A stretch of DNA of 20,831 bases from Cytophagales bacterium (GCA_014379925.1 JACMKY010000103.1:1-20831), one strand, 5' to 3'. Positions 9,111 through 16,269 are shown, numbered from the stretch's first letter. Program-made: numbers and translations. Notes: a model not told the origin generated them from the sequence alone.

Positions 9111-9128
9111 TTTCAATAAAAATTGAAA
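9111..9128. promoter_or_regulatory. Palindromic operator candidate 2 (between regulator and DCC gene)
   Basis: TTTCAA-TAAAAA-TTGAAA. The perfect 6-bp arms extend to 7 bp (TTTCAAT/ATTGAAA). It lies 41 bases upstream of the DCC gene start and 17 bases beyond the regulator stop. The same arms and the same 6-base spacing recur at 9681-9698. The likely ligand is the GbsR/MarR-type protein encoded between them (inference). Confidence 0.65.
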
Positions 9129-9144
9129 GTACGGAGTAAAATTT

Positions 9145-9651
9145 TCACTTCATCAACTTGAGAAATGCGTTGGAAAACCAGCTTTCGTCGGCCCTGATCA
9201 ATCTATCCAGGGTGTTGTCAGCTTTGGATGCGAAGGTATGAATGCCCCGTAGGGTTTCCGTAAAGGCCTTCAGTTCCTGGTTATCCGCGTCGCCCTCCAC
9301 GTGCCGCAGGTCGTTGAGCACCCGGAAGATGGGTTCCAGTTCGCGTTTGCGGCGTTCCTTGGCAATCTGCTTGAACACGTGCCAGATATCCTTCTCCGCC
9401 GAGAAATACTCCTTTCGCTCCCCCGACCGGATCTCCTTGTACACCAAGCCCCAATCGATCAACGCCCGCACATTCATGTTGGTGTTGCCCCGCGAGATGC
9501 GCAACGCCGCCATAATGTCCTCGGCGCTCAGCGAATTGGCCGACGCCAGCAGCAAAGCGTGCACTTGCGCCATCGTACGGTTGATGCCCCAGTTGGAACC
9601 GAGGGTACCCCAGGCCTGGATAAATTTTTCCTTGGCTTCATCGAGTTGCAT
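9145..9651 (-). CDS. GbsR/MarR-type winged-helix transcriptional regulator, 168 aa
   Basis: Cytoplasmic DNA-binding repressor type. The N-terminal third shows GSNWGINRTMAQVHALLLAS (residues 18-37), the hallmark opening of the GbsR subgroup of the MarR superfamily. The recognition helix region is LSAEDIMAALRISRGNTNMNVRALIDWGLV (about 41-70), and the wing is KEIRSGERKEYFSAEKD. The C-terminal helical half is charged and probably mediates dimerisation. Length is normal. It starts at ATG 9651. The palindrome 30 bases upstream and its twin behind the gene suggest that it controls itself and the DCC/DUF2071 genes. No ligand can be inferred; GbsR in Bacillus responds to choline, but family members differ widely. 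Confidence 0.88.
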   Translation of the reverse strand: MQLDEAKEKFIQAWGTLGSNWGINRTMAQVHALLLASANSLSAEDIMAALRISRGNTNMNVRALIDWGLVYKEIRSGERKEYFSAEKDIWHVFKQIAKERRKRELEPIFRVLNDLRHVEGDADNQELKAFTETLRGIHTFASKADNTLDRLIRADESWFSNAFLKLMK

Positions 9652-9680
9652 AGCCCAAAGGTCCGAATAAGTTTCTGAAT

Positions 9681-9698
9681 TTTCAAATAAAATTGAAA
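9681..9698. promoter_or_regulatory. Palindromic operator candidate 1 (upstream of regulator)
   Basis: TTTCAA-ATAAAA-TTGAAA, 30 bases upstream of the regulator's ATG. The arms and spacing are identical to those at 9111-9128, and the two copies share 16 of 18 positions. The position is suited to autoregulation. Confidence 0.65.
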
Positions 9699-9754
9699 GT
9701 AATCGTGAACCGCATTTTGCTCGCCGATACCAACTACTGTAGTTCGGCCGTAGC

Positions 9755-9820
9755 GACTGGGCGTCCCCGACTGGGCGGACCCGACTAGGCGTCCCCGACT
9801 AGGCGTCCCCGACTAGGCGC
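9755..9820. repeat. 14-bp tandem repeat, about 4.7 copies
   Basis: Units begin at 9755, 9769, 9783, 9797 and 9811 (partial). The consensus is GACTAGGCGTCCCC. Copies 1-2 have G for A at position 5, and copy 2 has GGACCC at its end; copies 3 and 4 are identical. The array sits in the spacer between the phosphotriesterase stop and the regulator's promoter. It is a minisatellite with no reading frame over it. Confidence 0.93.
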
Positions 9821-9863
9821 CGAATTACCGGACTACCCTGGCGGATCGCTTCGCTCACCACCC

Positions 9864-10916
9864 CTACTGATCACTAGCATTCACCAGCCGCTTACGGATG
9901 GTGAATGCTTCGGCCGGATTGGTCACCAGCAGCTGCGTGATTTCGGCTTCCGTGAAGCCATTTTGTCGGAGAGCGGGTAGGAGAGCAGTAAACAGTTTCT
10001 CGAAGGGCTGAAACAATCCTCCGTCCGGTTCACCCACGTGGTACCAGCCCGCGTCGTGCGAAATCAACACGCGCCCGAGCAAACCCTGCTCTTTCATGGG
10101 GGTAATCAGACCCAGGTACTCCTCGGTGGGTCCCCAACCCAGGCCATCGAACGACACCCAGGCTCCCTGCCGGGCCGCTTCCGCGTGACGGCTCCCGTCT
10201 TTTTCGGCTTGGGCGTGCACCCAGATCCAGGCCCCCGGCGAAACGCCTTCCCGCTTGAGCACTTCGATCTGGTCGAACGCGCCGGGGGCCCGACCCGTGT
10301 GGGCGGCAATGGTGAGGCCGGTCCGCCGGTGCGTGCGGGCGGCGGCCGTAATGAGTTTGCGGTCGATTTCCGACAAGTTGCCCTCGTCCACGCCGATTTT
10401 AATGAACCCGGGACGGATGCCGGTTCCGTCCAGGCCCTTCCGGTATTCGCGCGTCCAGCGGTCGGCCAATTGGTCGGCGGTCTCGGTAAACGCGTGGGCA
10501 GGCAGGCATTTGTCGTTCACCGCGCCGTAGTAGCCGGTGTTGGTAAGAATGTGCAAGCCGGTGGCTTCCGAAAGCTGACGCAGCAGCCTCGGATCGCGGG
10601 CCAGGTAGGCGGGCGTACAATCCACGAACGTGCGGCTGCCAAGTTCATAGGCCCGTTGGAGGTGGGGCAGGGCCTTGCCGAACACCTGCCGGCGGTCGTA
10701 ACGACCCGGACCAACCCCGGCGGCCCCGATGAAGTCGACCACCACGTGCTCGTGGCTGAGGGTCCAGCCCATGCGGTCCGCCCGGAGGGGACCCCGGACG
10801 GTCATCACCTTGCCCGGAGATCGGGCTCCCGCCAGACCGGCGGTGCCGACGGCCAGTTGCCCGGCCACCAGGAGCGCGCGACGCAGGAACGCCCGTCGTT
10901 GGGAAGAGTGGGTCAT
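9864..10916 (-). CDS. Phosphotriesterase-family amidohydrolase, Tat-exported, 350 aa
   Basis: Binuclear metal TIM-barrel hydrolase of the PTE family (phosphotriesterases, lactonases and related esterases). The N-terminus has a twin-arginine signal (QRRAFLRR at 6-13, then a weakly hydrophobic stretch to about 32), so it is exported folded. All expected metal-site residues are visible: H55 and H57 in SHEH, the carboxylated lysine K173 in FIKIGVDEG, H206 in AAHTGRA, H234 in WVHAQAEKDG and D288 in SHDAGWY. Length is normal. The gene lies 79 bases downstream of ispH on the same strand and may be read with it, though no functional tie is apparent. Lactone hydrolysis is as likely as phosphotriester hydrolysis; substrate cannot be read from sequence. 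Confidence 0.9.
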   Translation of the reverse strand: MTHSSQRRAFLRRALLVAGQLAVGTAGLAGARSPGKVMTVRGPLRADRMGWTLSHEHVVVDFIGAAGVGPGRYDRRQVFGKALPHLQRAYELGSRTFVDCTPAYLARDPRLLRQLSEATGLHILTNTGYYGAVNDKCLPAHAFTETADQLADRWTREYRKGLDGTGIRPGFIKIGVDEGNLSEIDRKLITAAARTHRRTGLTIAAHTGRAPGAFDQIEVLKREGVSPGAWIWVHAQAEKDGSRHAEAARQGAWVSFDGLGWGPTEEYLGLITPMKEQGLLGRVLISHDAGWYHVGEPDGGLFQPFEKLFTALLPALRQNGFTEAEITQLLVTNPAEAFTIRKRLVNASDQ

Positions 10917-10995
10917 TTCGCCTGAAAAATCATCAAATCAAACGGATCGGTTTCCGGAACAACGGCTTTTTGTCGGGAAGATTTCGTTGGCCTGC

Positions 10996-11904
10996 TCATC
11001 CGACTTCGGGCGCAACTACCAACGCCGCCACGTGCCGGGCTACGTTTTCCATCAGCCACAGCGGGGTGGAGGTGGCGCCGCCAATGCCCACGCGGTCAGT
11101 GGGTTCGAACCAGCTCGCTACCACTTCCGTCTCGTTTTCCACGAAGTAACTCCGCGGATTCGCCGCCTGGCACACGCCGAACAGGGCCTTGCCGTTGGAG
11201 CTCTTCTTCCCGCTGACGAAAACGATCACGTCGTGTTCGGCGGCAAATTTCTGCAGTTGCGGCTCCCGGTTCGATACTTGTCGGCAAATACTATCGTTGG
11301 CGTCCAGCCGTCCGGCCAGCGCGGCGGGGTCGAGGTCGGGGTTGGCCTGGCGGATGTTGGCTTCGATCCGTTCCTTGATCCGGTAAAATCCGCTGGTGCT
11401 TTTGGTAGTCTGGCTGAACAGGGCGATGGGCCGGGTGTAGTCCAGCTTCGAGAGGTCGCCCTCCGACGCAATCACGACGGCCTGGTCGCGGGTCTGTCCG
11501 CTGAGACCCACCACCTCGGCGTGTCCCTGCTCCCCGTAGATAACGATTTGGCCCTCGATTTTGGTCATCTGGTCGAAGGCGTACTTGACGCGGTTTTGCA
11601 GTTTCAATACCACCGGACAGGAGGCGTCGATCAACTGGAGGTTGTTTTTCAGGGCCAACTGGTACGTTTCGGGGGGTTCACCGTGCGCCCGGATGAGCAC
11701 CTTGCAGTCGCGCAACGCCCGGAGCTGGTCGCGGTCGATGATCCGCAGGCCCTGGTCGCTCAGTCGCTTTACTTCCATGCTGTTGTGCACGATGTCGCCG
11801 AGGCAGTACAGGGTGTCGGCGGTTGCCATTTCTTCCTCCGCCATCGCAATGGCGTATTCTACCCCGAAGCAATACCCCGAATTCTTGTCAATGTGTACTT
11901 CCAT
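10996..11904 (-). CDS. ispH: 4-hydroxy-3-methylbut-2-enyl diphosphate reductase
   Basis: Last enzyme of the MEP isoprenoid pathway. It is a cytoplasmic iron-sulfur protein that reduces HMBPP to IPP and DMAPP. The three cluster cysteines are C12 (GYCFGV), C96 (DASCPVV) and C207 (DSICRQVSNRE). Substrate-binding residues are present: H40, H74 (RAHGEPP), H128 and E130 (GHAEVVG), T166-T167, the SSN triad near 235-237 and S279 in GGATSTPLWLME. The length of 302 aa is normal. It lies 77 bases downstream of cmk, a neighbour order seen in other Bacteroidota, and probably shares its promoter. Confidence 0.97.
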   Translation of the reverse strand: MEVHIDKNSGYCFGVEYAIAMAEEEMATADTLYCLGDIVHNSMEVKRLSDQGLRIIDRDQLRALRDCKVLIRAHGEPPETYQLALKNNLQLIDASCPVVLKLQNRVKYAFDQMTKIEGQIVIYGEQGHAEVVGLSGQTRDQAVVIASEGDLSKLDYTRPIALFSQTTKSTSGFYRIKERIEANIRQANPDLDPAALAGRLDANDSICRQVSNREPQLQKFAAEHDVIVFVSGKKSSNGKALFGVCQAANPRSYFVENETEVVASWFEPTDRVGIGGATSTPLWLMENVARHVAALVVAPEVG

Positions 11905-11981
11905 GCGGCGTGTTTGATTAAAAAGGAAGACTGCCAGAAACCGGCCAGGGAACGAAAAAAGGGGCGGCGGGTAGTGATCCT

Positions 11982-12800
11982 TTACCTTTCTTCCTGCTCC
12001 CTCCCTTCCGGTCGCCGTTCTTCGGTTTCCGGTTTCCGGTTTCCCGTTTCTCTTTCCACAATTTTTCCCGCTGCCAGGTGAAAAATGTACTCCACTTGTT
12101 CCTCAATGGTCATGTGCGTGGTGTTGATCTCGTACGCATCCGCGGCCTTCACCAGCGGACTTTCTTTGCGCGTAGTGTCAATCCGGTCGCGCGTGGTGAG
12201 GTTTTCGATGATGTCGGGCAGGGGAACGGATTCGTTGCGTTCCCGCAACTCTAACTGCCGTCTTTCCGCGCGGACAAGAAGGTCAGCGTTCATGAATATT
12301 TTCAGTTCCGCGTCCGGAAAAACCTTGGTGCCGATGTCCCGGCCGTCCATCACCAGCCCCCTCTGCTTGCCCATCTCCTGCTGTTGGCGCACCATGGCCC
12401 GGCGCACCTCCGGCAGGGCGCTGACCTCACTGACCCGGTCGGAAATGTACATTTTCCGGATTTCTCCCTCCACGTTCCGTCCGTTCAGGTAGGTTTCGTT
12501 CACCCCCGCCCCCGAGTTGAAAACAAAAGAAATGCGAAGGGCGTCCAATGCCGACTGCACCGCGCTCGATTCGATCAACCCGATGCGGTGGTTGTGAAAA
12601 TACAGGGTGACGGCCCGGTACATCGCTCCCGTATCGACGTAAGCGTAGCCCAGTTGGGCGGCGACGAGCTTGGCCGTTGTGCTTTTGCCCACGGCCGAGT
12701 AACCGTCGATGGCAATGGTAATTTTGGGAGAAGCGTACGCGGGGGTGCGGGGGGTCGCCTGACTCGGATGAGGGGAAAAAACGGGAGGGGAATCGGTCAT
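11982..12800 (-). CDS. cmk: Cytidylate kinase with repeat-derived C-terminal tail
   Basis: Transfers phosphate from ATP to CMP and dCMP. The P-loop GYSAVGKST is at 33-41, the substrate motif DTGAMYR at 56-62, DGRDIGT at 152-158, and the lid RDRIDTTRKESPL at 204-216. The catalytic core ends near residue 249. A 25-residue Ser/Pro/Thr-rich N-terminal extension precedes it; no other ATG lies closer to the core, so ATG 12800 stands. The last 23 residues are almost entirely Glu, Arg, Lys, Asn, Pro and Gly, and are encoded by a GGTTTCC heptamer run and related sequence, so the tail is probably repeat DNA read through rather than conserved protein. The kinase itself is intact. Confidence 0.95.
   Translation of the reverse strand: MTDSPPVFSPHPSQATPRTPAYASPKITIAIDGYSAVGKSTTAKLVAAQLGYAYVDTGAMYRAVTLYFHNHRIGLIESSAVQSALDALRISFVFNSGAGVNETYLNGRNVEGEIRKMYISDRVSEVSALPEVRRAMVRQQQEMGKQRGLVMDGRDIGTKVFPDAELKIFMNADLLVRAERRQLELRERNESVPLPDIIENLTTRDRIDTTRKESPLVKAADAYEINTTHMTIEEQVEYIFHLAAGKIVERETGNRKPETEERRPEGREQEER
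12024..12044. repeat. Heptamer repeat GGTTTCC x3 inside the cmk 3' end
   Basis: Three perfect head-to-tail copies begin at 12024, 12031 and 12038, followed by the degenerate CGTTTC. They encode part of the Cmk tail on the minus strand. The period of 7 is not a multiple of 3, so the peptide would repeat only every 21 bases. Confidence 0.85.
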
Positions 12801-12829
12801 GGGGCCGGGCTACTGCAAAATCATTCCCG

Positions 12830-12860
12830 CAAATATAGGAGAGGATTTACGAACTGCAAC
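12830..12860 (-). promoter_or_regulatory. Bacteroidota-type promoter of cmk
   Basis: On the minus strand, TTG (12859-12857) is followed by 19 bases and then TATATTTG (12837-12830). This fits the TTG-N19-TAnnTTTG consensus of the primary sigma factor in this phylum. Transcription would begin near 12823, about 22 bases before the cmk start, and probably covers cmk and ispH and perhaps the phosphotriesterase-family gene. Confidence 0.75.
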
Positions 12861-12961
12861 GGCGAACGTTTCCGGACGTGGCGGGCCGGGAAGGTGTTTT
12901 GGGCTACTGAATGCCGTTTCACCCGTTTCCCGTCCCGCCGCGCGTCCGTTCCTTACTTCGT

Positions 12962-13117
12962 TCAGTAGGCTCGTTTTTGGTACGCCGGGGGTGCTTTGAC
13001 GGAGGATTTCCGGTGTTTCTTGGGCTGCCAGCTCTGCGCGTTACGACCGCCGTTGCAGGCAAACAGGAAACCAGTGAGCAGCAAACCGCTGACGAACCTT
13101 CCAATCAACTTTTTCAT
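12962..13117 (-). CDS. Small lipoprotein, 51 aa
   Basis: Begins at ATG 13117 behind GAAGGCGAAGG. Residues 1-20 are a positively charged then hydrophobic signal (MKKLIGRF...), ending in the lipobox-like LFAC with C21 as the lipidated residue. The mature part is only 31 residues, rich in Lys, Arg, Pro, Gln and Ser, without further cysteines. It is not recognised as a named family. It diverges from adenine deaminase, with 79 bases between the two starts. Because it is short the call rests on the signal/lipobox and the start site; upstream extension to 13300 in the same frame would run into the deaminase gene and is not credible. Confidence 0.65.
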   Translation of the reverse strand: MKKLIGRFVSGLLLTGFLFACNGGRNAQSWQPKKHRKSSVKAPPAYQKRAY

Positions 13118-13196
13118 ACCTTCGCCTTCAATGGAATTCAGAACCAAAGGAAAAACTTCCTTACTCGGGGGTTTTCGACGGCTTATAACGCAGAAA

Positions 13197-14876
13197 ATGA
13201 AAAATAGTACGTGGGTTCGGGGAAAAGTCATTGACCTGGTCCGGCAGCGGATTGCCGGGGCGGCAGTGTTGGTTGGCGACGGAAAGATCGAGCGCATCAA
13301 CTACGAGGCGGATGAACCGGCCGCCGAAAACGAAGGGCCTTACCTCTTGCCCGGCTTCGTGGACGCACACGTGCACATTGAGAGTTCCATGCTCACCCCG
13401 GTGCAGTTTGCCCGCCTGGCGGTGGTGCACGGCACGGTGGCCACCGTGTCCGATCCACACGAAATCGGCAACGTCCTGGGAACGGAAGGGGTGGAATACA
13501 TGCTGGAAAACGCCCGGCCAGTGCCCTTCAAGTTCTGCTTCGGGGCTCCTTCCTGCGTGCCAGCTACGACATTCGAAACCGCCGGTGCCGCCATCACCGT
13601 CGCCGACCTCGCGCAGCTTTTCCACCTTCATCCCCAGGTGGGCTACCTGGCCGAGATGATGAACTTTCCGGGCGTACTGAACGGCGACGCGACGGTGCTG
13701 GCCAAAATCGCCCTGGCCAAGCAACTGGGCAAACCCGTGGACGGCCACGCACCCGGCCTGCGGGGCGAAGCGGCCCGCCGGTACGTCGAGGCGGGTATCT
13801 CCACCGACCACGAGTGTTTCGGCCGCGAAGAGGCCCTCGACAAGCTGGGTTTCGGCATGAAAATCCTGATTCGGGAGGGAAGCGCGGCCAAGAACTTCGA
13901 AGCCCTGGCCGATCTGCTCCATCAACATGCCGACCGGATGATGTTCTGCTCCGACGACAAACACCCCGACAGCCTGGTGGAAGGCCACATCAACCAACTC
14001 GTGAAACGGGCACTGGCCAGGGGAATCGACTTGTTCAAGGTCCTGCGGGCGGCGTGCCTGAACCCGGTGCGGCACTATGGCCTGCCCGTGGGCCTGCTTC
14101 AGCCCGGCGACCCGGCGGACTTCATCGTGGTGGACAACCTCCGCGACTGGAACGTGCGGCAAACCTACGTGGACGGACAACTGGTGGCCGAAAACGGAAC
14201 CTCGCTCATTCCCAACCTGCCCAGCCGGGTAGTCAACCGCTTCGACACGCTCCCCAAGACACCCGAGCAGTTCGGGCTTCCCGCTCCGAAAGGGTCGGGA
14301 ACGCACTGCGCGGTGCGCGTGATCGAGGTGCTGGACGGGCAACTGGTCACCCGCCAAGTTCGCGCCAACCTGTCGGTGGTGGGGGGCCTGGTGCGGCCCG
14401 ATCCGGCCCGGGATATTCTCAAGATTGCGGTGGTGAACCGCTACCAGAACGAGCCGCCGGCGGTGGCGTTCATCCGTAACTTCGGGTTGAGAGAAGGCGC
14501 CCTGGCTTCGTCGGTGGGGCACGATTCGCACAACCTGGTTGCCGTGGGCGTAAGCGACGAGCTGATCGCGCGGGCCGTCAACCGGTTGATCGAAGCCCGG
14601 GGGGGCATCGCCGCCGTAAGCGACCGGGAAGAAGCCTTGCTGCCCCTGCCGATTGCGGGACTGATGAGCGGGGAGGACGGCTACCGGGTAGCCGACCAGT
14701 ACGCCCGGCTGGACGCGCTGGCCAAACGGATGGGTAGCCCCCTGCAAGCACCGTTTATGAGCCTTTCATTCATGGCCCTCTTGGTAATTCCGTCGCTGAA
14801 GCTGAGTGATTTGGGTCTCTTCGACGGGGAACGCTTCGCGTTTACGGAGGTGGTCATCAACCCTCCCCACCCCTAA
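13197..14876 (+). CDS. ade: Adenine deaminase, 559 aa
   Basis: Converts adenine to hypoxanthine and ammonia for purine salvage; cytoplasmic, binuclear metal amidohydrolase. PGFVDAHVHIESSMLTP at 52-68 gives the metal ligands H58 and H60. Further conserved parts are TVSDPHEIGNV (83-93), DGHAPGL (182-188), ISTDHECF (201-208) and the CSDDKHPDSL motif (251-260). The C-terminal domain characteristic of bacterial Ade is present (SVGHDSHNLVAVG at 439-451), and the gene ends in TAA after VVINPPHP. ATG 13197 gives the usual N-terminus; an in-frame ATG at 13131 would add 22 residues that look non-coding and lie close to the divergent lipoprotein start. Confidence 0.95.
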   Translation: MKNSTWVRGKVIDLVRQRIAGAAVLVGDGKIERINYEADEPAAENEGPYLLPGFVDAHVHIESSMLTPVQFARLAVVHGTVATVSDPHEIGNVLGTEGVEYMLENARPVPFKFCFGAPSCVPATTFETAGAAITVADLAQLFHLHPQVGYLAEMMNFPGVLNGDATVLAKIALAKQLGKPVDGHAPGLRGEAARRYVEAGISTDHECFGREEALDKLGFGMKILIREGSAAKNFEALADLLHQHADRMMFCSDDKHPDSLVEGHINQLVKRALARGIDLFKVLRAACLNPVRHYGLPVGLLQPGDPADFIVVDNLRDWNVRQTYVDGQLVAENGTSLIPNLPSRVVNRFDTLPKTPEQFGLPAPKGSGTHCAVRVIEVLDGQLVTRQVRANLSVVGGLVRPDPARDILKIAVVNRYQNEPPAVAFIRNFGLREGALASSVGHDSHNLVAVGVSDELIARAVNRLIEARGGIAAVSDREEALLPLPIAGLMSGEDGYRVADQYARLDALAKRMGSPLQAPFMSLSFMALLVIPSLKLSDLGLFDGERFAFTEVVINPPHP

Positions 14877-14937
14877 CGAGGCTGCTTTACGAGGAACGTT
14901 TACGATCGGTTCGTCGGAATGGTCCGGCAATCCGGCG

Positions 14938-14979
14938 CCTACGCGGCCCGGCCTACGCGGCCCGGCCTACGCGGCCCGG
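14938..14979. repeat. 14-bp tandem repeat, three perfect copies
   Basis: CCTACGCGGCCCGG begins at 14938, 14952 and 14966. The array lies about 60 bases beyond the ade stop. It shares its period, but not its sequence, with the array at 9755-9820. Confidence 0.93.
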
Positions 14980-15026
14980 CCCAGTCACTGCGGTTTGGCC
15001 ACCGTTTGAAACGCAGCTTTTTCCAC

Positions 15027-15047
15027 TGAAATTCTCCGGGAATTTCA
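15027..15047. repeat. 21-bp palindrome with perfect 8-bp arms
   Basis: TGAAATTC (15027-15034) and GAATTTCA (15040-15047) flank TCCGG. It lies about 53 bases upstream of the -7 box of the next gene. No T-run follows, so an operator is more likely than a terminator (inference). Confidence 0.6.
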
Positions 15048-15099
15048 ACAAAGAGGACCGGCAGGACTGTTTAGTGGCCTGCCAATCTGGTTTATGGGT

Positions 15100-15125
15100 T
15101 AGCTTTGCGGCGAAAGATACGCCGC
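15100..15125 (+). promoter_or_regulatory. -7 box and start-site hairpin ahead of the PepSY-type gene
   Basis: TAGCTTTG (15100-15107) matches TAnnTTTG exactly. No good TTG lies 17-23 bases upstream, so the promoter is half-supported. It runs directly into GCGGCG-AAAGATA-CGCCGC (15107-15125), a perfect 6-bp stem that would sit at or around the expected start of transcription. Confidence 0.42.
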
Positions 15126-15211
15126 TTGCCTGGTTTGCTAACGCCCACGGGATGATTCTGCCAATCCGGTCCCAATGAACGAAACCAATGAAACATTCCG
15201 GATAAACCGAT

Positions 15212-15784
15212 ATGGCAAAAAATCAGAATCCCCAACTGCAACTCCGGAGCTGGCACCGGGACCTGGGCTACTTCTTCTTCGGACTGATCATTTCCTTCGC
15301 CATTTCCGGCATTTCGCAGAATCACCGCCGAAGCTGGAATCCGGAACGTTACGTGTATTCCTCGAAGGAAGTACAAACGCAACTGCATACCCTCCGGAAA
15401 GAAGCCATCGACGAAAAGGTGATCAATGAACTTGCCCGCCAGCACCAGATCACTTCTCCGTACCGCAACTTCCGGCTGGAAGACGAAGGGCATAAGTTAC
15501 GGGCTTTCTTTGCCGACGGAATCCTGGATGTTGACCTGGGCACCGGCAAGGGAAAATTCGAAATCCTGCGTACCCGTCCCCTCCTGGGGCAAATGGCCAG
15601 CCTGCACAAAAGCACGAATTCACTCTGGATCTGGTACTCGGACATTTTTGCGCTGGGTATGCTCACCATCGCCGGCACGGGATTGTTTATGGTCAAGGGC
15701 AAGTACGGTTTCCGCCAGCGGGGCTACGTGCTGACCCTGGCGGGCATTGTCATTCCCCTGCTGGTACTCATTTTCCTGATCTGA
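15212..15784 (+). CDS. PepSY-associated TM helix-type membrane protein, 190 aa
   Basis: Inner-membrane protein of the Bacteroidota PepSY_TM-like type. Three hydrophobic helices are seen at about 17-35, 138-160 and 171-190. The first is introduced by LRSWHRDLGYFFFG, and after it comes SQNHRRSWNP, which is characteristic of the family. The loop 45-130 is the PepSY-like periplasmic part, and LHKSTNSLWIWYSDIFALGML then GLFMVKGKYG lead into the last helices. Family relatives often lie near TonB receptors or iron-reductase proteins, but none is here. Start ATG 15212 has no Shine-Dalgarno sequence. Function unknown. Confidence 0.82.
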   Translation: MAKNQNPQLQLRSWHRDLGYFFFGLIISFAISGISQNHRRSWNPERYVYSSKEVQTQLHTLRKEAIDEKVINELARQHQITSPYRNFRLEDEGHKLRAFFADGILDVDLGTGKGKFEILRTRPLLGQMASLHKSTNSLWIWYSDIFALGMLTIAGTGLFMVKGKYGFRQRGYVLTLAGIVIPLLVLIFLI

Positions 15785-16269
15785 TCCTGGTGCGTAACCG
15801 GTGAAGGAAAGCCGGACGGAATGGCCAGTATCTGGTTGCAATCCGCCAAATTTAACAGTGACTGCCCAGAGAGGGAGGTGGTTTTTTGTTTTGTATTCGT
15901 TTTTATTTAATTTTGGTTTAGCCTCCTGCTTTAGTGGATGATTGAGTGTTTGGAAACCTGCTAATGGGCTGCGGTTCGCCGATCAGGGGCAGCCAGTCCG
16001 TCGGTATCGTTCCTCCGGAAGGCCGCGAACGGCGGCTCCGGGCGGTCCTGTTTGCTCCGAAACACTTCGGTGGATTGAGCGGTTTGGTACTTGGATAGAC
16101 CGTGTCGGCTTGGGAGGTACGCAGCCGCAATAGCCAACCCAGAAATCTCCTTGCCTACGGGTGGGAGGTCAGGCCAATGTCAGGTCATTTAGTTTGAATA
16201 GGGAATCACTCTCGAAACAAAACCATGCCGCTTGTGCGCATGAGAAGCCCGCGAGAATAAACACGAAAT
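15785..16269. other. Non-coding stretch: cold-shock gene promoter and long leader
   Basis: No supported gene. A consensus promoter lies at 15885-15915, and what follows to 16269 would be a leader of about 345 nt. It contains local stems such as GCCG-CGAA-CGGC near 16021. The short open frames in it show neither family likeness nor a start site. Confidence 0.6.
15885..15915 (+). promoter_or_regulatory. Consensus Bacteroidota promoter
   Basis: TTTG (15885-15888), 19 bases, then TAATTTTG (15908-15915). This is an exact fit to TTTG-N19-TAnnTTTG. It lies in an AT-rich patch, faces the cold-shock-domain gene, and would start transcription near 15922. Confidence 0.75.

Larger units (their letters stand above)
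14877..15211. other. Non-coding spacer between ade and the PepSY-type gene
   Basis: No credible gene. It holds a 14-bp tandem array, a 21-bp palindrome, a -7-like TAGCTTTG and a GC hairpin, each listed separately. No T-tracted terminator for ade was seen. Confidence 0.7.

Noticed and set aside
9755..9820. CRISPR array
   Set aside because: The 14-bp units are directly adjacent with no spacers, and no cas gene is present.
10729..12081. 450-codon plus-strand frame across ispH and the phosphotriesterase-family gene
   Set aside because: It spans two well-supported minus-strand genes and their spacer with no protein-like signature.
13147..13162. AAGGAA-AAAC-TTCCTT between the lipoprotein and ade starts
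   Set aside because: A short 6-bp, AT-leaning stem without conserved context; too weak to call an operator.
13161..14747. 528-codon minus-strand frame opposite adenine deaminase
   Set aside because: The plus strand holds all deaminase motifs; this frame is a shadow.
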